Assembly (NCBI GenBank): GCA_030430025.1
Contig: JAUIGR010000003.1
Location: forward strand, 1-64,000
Origin: Gammaproteobacteria bacterium
GTDB taxonomy: Bacteria; Pseudomonadota; Gammaproteobacteria; Xanthomonadales; Marinicellaceae
Length of the DNA: 64,000 nucleotides
Direction of reading: 5' to 3'
In this document: one piece after another, positions 36,327-42,839 of the stretch
Layout: every line of letters begins with the position of its first letter
How positions within the stretch are numbered: position 1 is the stretch's first letter
Position numbers and translations under genes: made by a program
Notes under the pieces: model-generated
The model's database searches: none
What the model saw: the letters and a program-made list of their open reading frames with translations, nothing else
What the model was told of the DNA's origin: nothing

Positions 36327-38588
36327 ATGAGTGAACATTTTTCCAGTCAATCAACAGAATCATTTCAACAACTGCTCACTCTTGGTCAATGTAATTTATT
36401 GGTTACTACCTACCAGGCAGGTCAACTGGTTATGGTGCGACCTCAACAGAAAGGAATAAACACTCACTTTATGGCCTTTGAAAGGCCAATGGGTATTGCC
36501 AAAAGAGCGAACGAGTTTGCTGTCGGTGGAGCGGCTTCAATTACCACATTTAGAAATTTAGCAGCTGTTGGCCCTAAAACGGGTCAAGGAGATCAGGTAG
36601 ATGCCTGCTATTTGCCGAGGAAAAATCACATTACAGGTGCTATAGATATTCATGAAATGGGGTATGATAAATCAGATAAACTGTGGTTTATTAATACCAA
36701 AATGTCTTGTTTGTGTATTTTGGACCAAGACCATAGCTTCAAACCGGTTTGGCGACCTCCTTTCATTACCGCCTATGATTTAACCGATCGGTGTCACTTG
36801 AATGGATTGGGTTTTCGAGATGGCTTGCCCCGCTATGTGACGATGTTAGGTGCTACGGATGAACCCGGTGGCTGGCGTAACAATAAAATATCCGGTGGCC
36901 AAATCATGGATATCAACACCGATGATGTCTTGGTAGATGGTTTATGTATGCCGCATTCACCCAGATGGTATAAAGATACTTTGTGGTTTTTGTCATCTGG
37001 CTCAGGTCAATTGATGAAAATGGAGCTGGGTAAGTCACCAGAAGTGGTCGCTGAATTGCCTGGCTTTTGTCGAGGATTGGATTTCATTGATCGTTATGCC
37101 ATCATCGGATTATCACAAGTACGAGAGTCGGCGGTATTTGCCGGTTTACCATTGACTAAGCGTGTTGATGATCGACAAAGTGGTGTTTGGGTTGTCGATA
37201 CCACTAACGGTGAGGTTGTTGCTTTTCTGGTGTTTACTGGTAATGTTCAGGAAGTCTTTGAGGTCAAAGTGTTACCGCATCGCTTTGCAGCCATTTTGGA
37301 TCAGCAAAGCCCATTTTTAGCGCAGTCTTATGAACTGTCTAGTGAAGTATTGTCTAATTTAGCACCCGTGGATCCTGCTCAAGGTATTATTGATGAGGCA
37401 ACCCGAGCACATGTTAATGGTGATTTAGATGCGGCCTTAGAGTTTTATCAGCAAGGCGTCAAGCAGTTCCTTGACCACCCTCAACTCAATCACCAGTATG
37501 GTTTGTGTTTAGTCGATGCTAAAAAATGGCAGCCAGCCATTGTTCAACTTGAAAAAGCTTTGACTATTAACCCGGACAATGCCGAAACGATGAACAGTTT
37601 GGGTATTGTTCATATGCATTTGGGTGATGATGTTCATGCCATGGACTGGTTTGACCAATCATTAGAAAAAGACAGTCAGTTTGCAATGGCACATATGAAC
37701 AAAGGTGTGTTATTGCTCAAACAAAAACAATATAAAGCGGGTTGGAAAGAATATGCTTGGCGTTGGCAGACACCGCAATTTGTTCCCTTTCAGTGCCAAA
37801 AGCCACAATGGCAGGGTGAGGATATTTCTGACAAGGTTTTGTTGGTACATTCGGAGCAGGGTATGGGTGATCAAATGATGTTTTGGCAGTTCCTGCCAAA
37901 ATTGGCGGAACGTTGTCAGAAACTCATTTATTTTGGTCCCGAAACATTGGCTCCATTAGTGGCAGAAGTTGATGGTGTTGCAGAAAGTCGGATCCCAGGT
38001 TCTTTGAGTAGTGACTTATTTGATGTTTATGTGCCATTGATGGATGTGGCAATGCATTTGTCGGTAGAAGTGGATCAATTGCCAATGGCCCGTAACTACA
38101 TTAAAGTACCTAAACAGGTAGTGGTCAGTGAATTGTCAGGTGATTTCAAGATTGGTTTGTCTTGGACGGGATCTCCTGCTCATCATAACAACACCGCCCG
38201 CTCTGTCTCATTGGACGAAATGCTTAAAATAGTGGACGGTGTGGATGCTTCGTTTTATAGTTTGCAAATGCCGCTTTCTGCTGAGGAGCGAGAGCAGTTA
38301 CAACAGGCTGGTGTGACGGACTTGGAAGCTGAATTACCAGGCTTCGCCAGAACGGCTGCTCTGGTTGACCAACTGGATTTAGTGATCACTATTGACTCCG
38401 CTACAGCTCACCTTGCTGGTGCGATGGGTAAAAAGACATGGGTGTTGTTAGGAGATCACCCTGATTGGAGATGGCATGGTGAAGGCCTGGAAAGTGAATG
38501 GTACCCGACGGTGAAGCTTTTCAGGAAGAAAGATTACGCAAACTGGCAACAGTTATTAGTTGATGTGAAAAAACAGATACCTCATTAA
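36327..38588 (+). CDS. TIGR03032-like / TPR / glycosyltransferase-like fusion protein
   Basis: A 753-aa protein with three parts. Residues 1-340 fit the TIGR03032 conserved family, a probable beta-propeller ('NLLVTTYQAGQLVMVRP', 'FERPMGIA', 'CYLPRKNHITGAIDIHEMGY', 'MPHSPRWYKDTLWFLSSGSG'). Residues about 365-485 are TPR repeats ('AIVQLEKALTINPDNAETMN', 'HAMDWFDQSLEKDSQFAMAH'). Residues about 510-753 look like the glycosyltransferase-9-like domain that often follows TPRs ('VLLVHSEQGMGDQMMFWQFL', 'SLSWTG'-type strand 'KIGLSWTGSPAHH', 'VITIDSATAHLAGAMGKKTW'). No signal peptide is seen, so it is cytoplasmic. Target and chemistry unknown. Confidence 0.8.
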   Translation: MSEHFSSQSTESFQQLLTLGQCNLLVTTYQAGQLVMVRPQQKGINTHFMAFERPMGIAKRANEFAVGGAASITTFRNLAAVGPKTGQGDQVDACYLPRKNHITGAIDIHEMGYDKSDKLWFINTKMSCLCILDQDHSFKPVWRPPFITAYDLTDRCHLNGLGFRDGLPRYVTMLGATDEPGGWRNNKISGGQIMDINTDDVLVDGLCMPHSPRWYKDTLWFLSSGSGQLMKMELGKSPEVVAELPGFCRGLDFIDRYAIIGLSQVRESAVFAGLPLTKRVDDRQSGVWVVDTTNGEVVAFLVFTGNVQEVFEVKVLPHRFAAILDQQSPFLAQSYELSSEVLSNLAPVDPAQGIIDEATRAHVNGDLDAALEFYQQGVKQFLDHPQLNHQYGLCLVDAKKWQPAIVQLEKALTINPDNAETMNSLGIVHMHLGDDVHAMDWFDQSLEKDSQFAMAHMNKGVLLLKQKQYKAGWKEYAWRWQTPQFVPFQCQKPQWQGEDISDKVLLVHSEQGMGDQMMFWQFLPKLAERCQKLIYFGPETLAPLVAEVDGVAESRIPGSLSSDLFDVYVPLMDVAMHLSVEVDQLPMARNYIKVPKQVVVSELSGDFKIGLSWTGSPAHHNNTARSVSLDEMLKIVDGVDASFYSLQMPLSAEEREQLQQAGVTDLEAELPGFARTAALVDQLDLVITIDSATAHLAGAMGKKTWVLLGDHPDWRWHGEGLESEWYPTVKLFRKKDYANWQQLLVDVKKQIPH

Positions 38589-39103
38589 CGAATCTAAATA
38601 GTCAACCCTGAAAAAGTCCATCCTGGCCTTTTCCAGCATTGGCCAAAAAAACACTTAAGCGCAAAAGTGTGATTTTGCTGATGTTTTTTGACCTCACTTG
38701 AGCCTGATGGCTCAAGGTGGCACCTCCATGTGCCGCACCATCGACCATAAAAAAGTTTCTGGAAAACTTTTTCACGTTAGCCTGAGAGCCGCATGGAAGC
38801 GGCGAGTAAAAAAGCATTGAAACACTTGTTTTCTGGTCGAAAAAATGTGCAAAATTGAAATAACTCTGTATATTTAACAATAAGTTATGCATTTTTCAGG
38901 TTCGACTAAGTATGAAGTTGGATGAAAGACTTGTTAGTATATCTGTGTTACCTTTTTTGTCATTGAACTTCGATCATAAGCACAGTATTTTTCTAAAAAA
39001 ACGATTCACCAATCACTGATAGCACATCAGTAAAGGTGGCAATAGAGATTCTTTATAGCATTTGGTGCTTGGATCTCATTTATATATTGGTTCGGATGAA
39101 TAA
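38589..39103. other. Gene-free interval holding a dispersed repeat
   Basis: The 515 bp between the TIGR03032-like gene and the beta-helix remnant hold a long hairpin-rich repeat (38604-38845). The rest (38846-39103) is AT-rich; its last about 40 bp look like a decayed extension of the beta-helix remnant. No promoter or gene is recognised. Confidence 0.6.
38604..38845 (-). repeat. Dispersed hairpin-rich repeat, long copy
   Basis: Read on the minus strand, this copy ends in CTGGAAAAGGCCAGGATGGA followed by CTTTTTCAGG. The same end block, plus CAGCAAAATCNCACTTTTGC and an end resembling CGACCAGAAAACA, recurs on the plus strand at 58503-58593. Several inverted repeats lie inside: CTTGAGCC/GGCTCAAG, GGCAC/GTGCC and GCCGC/GCGGC. 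A 96-codon minus-strand ORF over the element is probably not a gene. It may be a non-autonomous mobile element or a REP/BIME-like unit. Confidence 0.65.
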
Positions 39104-39412
39104 CTCAATAGTGCTGTTGGTCTAGTAGGAGTTACTCTGGGTGCCTCTGATATGGTACCTGAAGCCAATTTATCTGCTATTATCGATGTCAATTTGGCTG
39201 ATCATGGAGGGTCGACAATGACCCATGCTTTATATCTGTTGGGTCCAGCAGTGGATGCGATAGCTGGTGTTGATTGTCTCTTGTCTACAGACCAAACTGG
39301 AAAATCCAGACCAATTGATGGCGATTCAGATGGTAATGCAGATTGTGATATCGGTGCTTATGAAAATAATGAATTTGTTGATGTTATTTTTGAAGATGGA
39401 TTTGATATGTAA
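39104..39412 (+). pseudogene. Remnant of a beta-helix secreted protein gene (C-terminal part only)
   Basis: The open frame matches only the last approximately 100 residues of the two intact beta-helix proteins downstream: 'GLVGVTLGASDMVPEANL', 'LLGPAVDAIAG', 'DQTGKSRPIDGDSDGNADCD' and the tail 'FVDVIFEDGFDM'. There is no signal peptide and the beta-helix body is gone, while an in-frame stop sits at 39101. It is followed by the same kind of GCCCGG terminator as the intact genes, so it is the 3' end of a decayed third copy. An ATG at 39152 could start an 86-aa peptide, but nothing supports its use. Confidence 0.75.
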
Positions 39413-39434
39413 AATTGATCATTCCGGTCATAAC

Positions 39435-39460
39435 AAAGGCCCGGCCAGTTCTGGGCTTTT
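39435..39460 (+). terminator. Terminator of the decayed beta-helix copy
   Basis: The AAAGGCCCGGCCAGTTCTGG region followed by GCTTTT is a slightly decayed form of the AAAGCCCGG-CCAGTT-CCGGGCTTT hairpin found after the two intact paralogues (41123, 42748). Confidence 0.65.
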
Positions 39461-39520
39461 GATATTTGTCAGTAAAAGTAAAACATTGAATTCAGAAGAT
39501 CTGATCGCTTAGATTATACA

Positions 39521-39555
39521 CTTAAAGGCACCTCTATTAATGAGGTGCCTTTAAG
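39521..39555. repeat. Perfect 14-bp hairpin with loop shared elsewhere in the window
   Basis: CTTAAAGGCACCTC, a 7-nt loop TATTAAT, then the exact complement. There is no T-run, so a simple terminator is unlikely. The 19 nt at 39528-39546 recur in reverse orientation at 61564-61582, including the loop, so this may be a small dispersed palindromic element. Confidence 0.6.
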
Positions 39556-39584
39556 GTATTGCTTGTCGTTAGTTTGTTTTTGTG

Positions 39585-39839
39585 TTATTTTGTCCAAGCT
39601 TAATTAACCGAGATTTCTATATAGCTCACCATTCAAGTTATTAAGATTAGCGTACTTTTTTGTGATCGAAGGATGTCGTAATCGATGATTTTTTTCATTT
39701 TCGGGATTTTAAGCATCTCGTTTAATGTTCTGAATCTATTGGTCGGATGTTTTTCAGTTCCTTCAATTCAAAGAGGTGGCTTAGATTTTTCTTATGCTCT
39801 GGGCTTATGTTGGAGTCTCTTCTAACCAAGGGGAGTCGA
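39585..39839 (+). repeat. Duplicated leader, copy A
   Basis: About 250 bp upstream of the first intact beta-helix gene, similar along its length to 41243-41489. Shared blocks include AATTAACCGAGATTTCTAT, a TCGAAGGATG block, CTGAATCTATTGGT, TTTTTCTTATG and TCTCTTCTAACCAAG next to the ribosome site. It shows that the duplication covers gene plus upstream region; conservation may also reflect a shared promoter or leader RNA. Confidence 0.75.
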
Positions 39840-41099
39840 ATGAAAGACAAACAATTGAAAAAAACGGCCTTAATTTCTGCTTTGTTGCTTGAAATGGGGT
39901 TTTCCGCACACGCAGCAACCATTAATGTTGATGGTAATACTTGTACACTAGCAGATGCGATCACTGCTGCCAATTCTGATGCAGTGGCTGGTGGGTGCGC
40001 AGCTGGATCAGGTGATGACGTACTTGAGCTGGATAGTAATGGCAGTCCATTTACACAAGTGACACAACTTCCTACGCTGTCATCAAATATAACCATTAAT
40101 GGTAATGGCTCGATTGTAGAAAGAGATTTAAATGCACCCGAGTTCCGAGTACTTTATATTGACGGAGGTACCACAGTCCTCAACGATTTGACGGTTACTG
40201 GTGGTAGTATCAGTCCTAACAATTTTGGAGCAGGTGTTGTTGTAAGAGCTGGAACTAGTTTAGTAATGAATCGCTGCATTGTTTCAGGAAATAAGGGTGG
40301 TGCTGTTTGGTTTTATAACTCTGCTCCATCAAATATCAATGATTCGGTTATTGAGAATAATACCAGTAACGCAGGGCAATATTATAATGGTGGTGTGTCT
40401 ATCAATGGTGGCATTTTAGATATTAACAATACCACGATCGCTGGTAATAGCAATATTGCTACATCTGCTGGGGGTGGTGGTTTGTATGTCACCGACTTTG
40501 CTGCTGCTGTTACAGTGGGTGTGACCAATTCGACTATTACCGGTAATGATGCTCAACTTTCAGGTGGGGGGATCGCCAGTATTGCTTTTGGTAATGGTAT
40601 AGAGCTTAATTTAAACAACACTACCGTCACTTTGAATACAACAGCAGAGAGTGGGGGAGGAATGGCAAATTCTGGAGTCACTACTAATGTTGCTGTATCA
40701 CAATCATTACTATCTGGTAATACGGCAGTGATTTTAGCTAGTCAATGGATTGTTAATGGTTCTAATGTTACCGTCGATAATTACAATATGTTTGGTGAAA
40801 GTTCAAATGCAGGTTTATCCGGTGTTGTGCCAGGAGCCAGTGACCTTGTTCCAAAAGAGACAGCAGCTGGTATTTTTGATGCTACTCTGGCAAACAATGG
40901 TGGATTGACACCGACACATGCATTGGTATCAGGGGGTCCAGCTGTTGATGCTGTTCCTGCCGGTTCTTGCTTATTGGTAACGGATCAAACAGGTAAATCC
41001 AGACCGATTGATGGTAATGTAGACGGCTCTGCTGATTGTGATGTGGGTGCATTTGAGAACATCAACCCAGATATCATCTTTGAGGATGGATTCGAATGA
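39840..41099 (+). CDS. Secreted right-handed beta-helix protein, paralogue 1
   Basis: A 419-aa protein with signal peptide 'LISALLLEMGFSAHA' cut before 'ATINVDGN'. The N-terminal block 'CTLADAITAANSDAVAGGC' is the cysteine-bearing cap common in such proteins. Residues about 95-320 are short Asn/Thr/Ser/Gly-rich repeats of a parallel beta-helix ('GGGLYVTDF', 'NSTITGNDAQLSGGGIAS', 'NNTTVTLNTTAESGGGM'). The C-terminal block 'DQTGKSRPIDGNVDGSADCD' resembles choice-of-anchor Q domains. The last residues are 'NPDIIFEDGFE'. Start 39840 follows 'gggag'; a longer in-frame start at 39747 lies in the duplicated leader. Probably exported and surface-bound or released; function unknown. Confidence 0.88.
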   Translation: MKDKQLKKTALISALLLEMGFSAHAATINVDGNTCTLADAITAANSDAVAGGCAAGSGDDVLELDSNGSPFTQVTQLPTLSSNITINGNGSIVERDLNAPEFRVLYIDGGTTVLNDLTVTGGSISPNNFGAGVVVRAGTSLVMNRCIVSGNKGGAVWFYNSAPSNINDSVIENNTSNAGQYYNGGVSINGGILDINNTTIAGNSNIATSAGGGGLYVTDFAAAVTVGVTNSTITGNDAQLSGGGIASIAFGNGIELNLNNTTVTLNTTAESGGGMANSGVTTNVAVSQSLLSGNTAVILASQWIVNGSNVTVDNYNMFGESSNAGLSGVVPGASDLVPKETAAGIFDATLANNGGLTPTHALVSGGPAVDAVPAGSCLLVTDQTGKSRPIDGNVDGSADCDVGAFENINPDIIFEDGFE

Positions 41100-41122
41100 C
41101 AAATTAATCAACTTAACGTTTC

Positions 41123-41149
41123 AAAGCCCGGCCAGTTCCGGGCTTTTTT
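41123..41149 (+). terminator. Terminator of beta-helix paralogue 1
   Basis: AAAGCCCGG (41123-41131), loop CCAGTT, CCGGGCTTT (41138-41146) then TTT. It is identical in stem and loop to the one at 42748. Confidence 0.93.
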
Positions 41150-41242
41150 GTATACAATAAAAGTGAATGTTATTGATTCCATCAGATGTTGTGGGTTGGA
41201 TTATGTTCTTACAATAATACTTGTTGTTGCATTATTATTATG

Positions 41243-41489
41243 CTATTTTGCCTATATTCAATTAACCGAGATTTCTATAATTGCTCACCAGTCAGATTTA
41301 AAAGATTAACGTACTTTTTTTGTGGTCGAAGGATGTTGATAATCGATAGTTTCTTTCATTTTCATGTGGTGTAAATTTCTCGTTAGTGATCTGAATCTAT
41401 TGGTTCGACAATTCGGTTCGCAAAGGTGGTTTATTTTTTTCTTATGACCTGCGGTTATCCGGGAATCTCTTCTAACCAAGAGGAGTCTA
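41243..41489 (+). repeat. Duplicated leader, copy B
   Basis: This is the counterpart of 39585-39839 with the same blocks in the same order (AATTAACCGAG at 41260, the TCGAAGGATG block, TCTCTTCTAACCAAG before the ribosome site). Differences are scattered single bases and small indels, as in an old tandem duplication. Confidence 0.75.
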
Positions 41490-42725
41490 ATGAAAAGTAG
41501 TCAATTAAAAAGAACAACCCTAATTTCTGCTTTATTGCTTGAGATGGGTTTTTCCGCACACGCGGCCACTATTAATGTTGATGGTAATATTTGTAACTTT
41601 AATGATGCCGTTGATGCAGCAAATACAGATTTAGTGGTTGGTGGTTGCGCAGCAGGATCTGGTGCTGATATTCTTGAATTACCGCAAGGTGTTGTACTTA
41701 GTTTAACCAATACAGCTGAAATCACATCAGAAATCACTATTAACGGTAATGACAGTACTTTAGATGGCGGTGGGTCATTTAGGGTCTTAAGAGTCATTGC
41801 CCCAGGCAGATTATCACTCAATAATTCAACTGTCAGCTACGGTTACGAATCGGATAATTTCGGTGGCGGAATTCGTGTGTATGACAGCGATTTGAAAATT
41901 AACAATTGTACATTCACCAATAATATCGGAGGGGCTATCATTTTCACTCGTTCAACGGGTAACATCTATGATAGTGTCATAGATAGCAATATTGGTGCTT
42001 CTGGTAACTATTATGGTGGTGGTGTTTCTGTGGCATCAAGTGATGTGGTCATTGCTAATTCGACCATTAGCAATAACTCCACGCAGTCTGCTAATGTTGG
42101 TGGCGGCGGGATCTATGTTGGAAATTATTTCGCTGTCTCAGAACTGACGATCAGCAACACAACACTTTCAGGTAATTCATCTACTTTGAGAGGGGGCGGG
42201 TTGTCAGCCTGGGATTATGGTCCAGGAAATATCGTGACTTTGACTAACACAACCATCGTTAATAACAGTACGAGTGATGTCGGTGGCGGGATAGCCACCG
42301 ACAGTACTGCCATCACTTTGTCCCAATCGTTGATCTCAGGTAATATTGGAAATGGTGGCCCTGAAGTCAACACATCAGGTGGCACAGTTACAGTTGACGA
42401 CTACAATTTATTTGGTCTGAACAATAACCCTGGTGTTGCTGGTGTGACCGTAGGAGGCTCAGATATAACACCGACAGAAGCCAATTTGGCTGACATTATT
42501 AACATCAATTTAGTGGGTAATGGAGGTCTTACACCTACCCACGCTTTAAATCCAACTGGACCTGCTGTTGATGCCATACCTTTCGGGAGTTGTGCAATTC
42601 TGGAAGACCAAACAGGTAAGTCCAGGCCTATTGATGGTAATGTAGATGGAATTGCTGACTGTGACATTGGCGCATTCGAAAATCCAAATCCAGACATCAT
42701 TTTTGAAGATGATTTTGATGGTTGA
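41490..42725 (+). CDS. Secreted right-handed beta-helix protein, paralogue 2
   Basis: A 411-aa paralogue of the preceding gene with a nearly identical signal peptide ('LISALLLEMGFSAHA'). It has the cap block 'CNFNDAVDAANTDLVVGGC', beta-helix repeats over about residues 85-310 ('NSTISNNSTQSANVGGGGIY', 'NTTLSGNSSTLRGGGLSAW') and the C-terminal block 'DQTGKSRPIDGNVDGIADCD'. The tail 'NPDIIFEDDFDG' is a variant of the tag in paralogue 1. 'gaggag' lies ahead of the ATG. The proteins have diverged most in the helix coils, which would be the exposed face. Confidence 0.88.
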   Translation: MKSSQLKRTTLISALLLEMGFSAHAATINVDGNICNFNDAVDAANTDLVVGGCAAGSGADILELPQGVVLSLTNTAEITSEITINGNDSTLDGGGSFRVLRVIAPGRLSLNNSTVSYGYESDNFGGGIRVYDSDLKINNCTFTNNIGGAIIFTRSTGNIYDSVIDSNIGASGNYYGGGVSVASSDVVIANSTISNNSTQSANVGGGGIYVGNYFAVSELTISNTTLSGNSSTLRGGGLSAWDYGPGNIVTLTNTTIVNNSTSDVGGGIATDSTAITLSQSLISGNIGNGGPEVNTSGGTVTVDDYNLFGLNNNPGVAGVTVGGSDITPTEANLADIININLVGNGGLTPTHALNPTGPAVDAIPFGSCAILEDQTGKSRPIDGNVDGIADCDIGAFENPNPDIIFEDDFDG

Positions 42726-42747
42726 TTTAGTGTTACATTAGCGTGTC

Positions 42748-42774
42748 AAAGCCCGGCCAGTTCCGGGCTTTTTT
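42748..42774 (+). terminator. Terminator of beta-helix paralogue 2
   Basis: AAAGCCCGG-CCAGTT-CCGGGCTTT followed by TTT, the same hairpin as at 41123. Confidence 0.93.
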
Positions 42775-42839
42775 AATGGGATTTTAGCTTTAAAAACGTT
42801 AAAATCCCTGAAAGTTTAAGTCATCCATAGGGAATCAAC

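Larger units (their letters stand above)
39413..39839. other. Gene-free interval with terminator, hairpin and duplicated leader
   Basis: The 427 bp between the remnant and the first intact beta-helix gene hold a terminator (39435-39460), a 14-bp perfect hairpin (39521-39555) and the leader block (from about 39585) that is repeated before the next paralogue. No other gene is seen. Confidence 0.7.
41100..41489. other. Gene-free interval between the two beta-helix paralogues
   Basis: The 390 bp consist of the terminator of paralogue 1 (41123-41149), about 90 bp without visible content, and leader copy B. A 62-codon ORF at 41186-41374 crosses into the leader and has no sign of being a gene. Confidence 0.7.

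Noticed and set aside
38602-38892. 96-codon minus-strand ORF
   Set aside because: It coincides with the dispersed hairpin-rich repeat, has no good start region and reads through palindromes; the second copy of the repeat does not keep the frame.
39602-41489. c-di-GMP (GEMM) or other known riboswitch in the duplicated leaders
   Set aside because: The blocks conserved between the two copies do not match the core motifs of any riboswitch I know.
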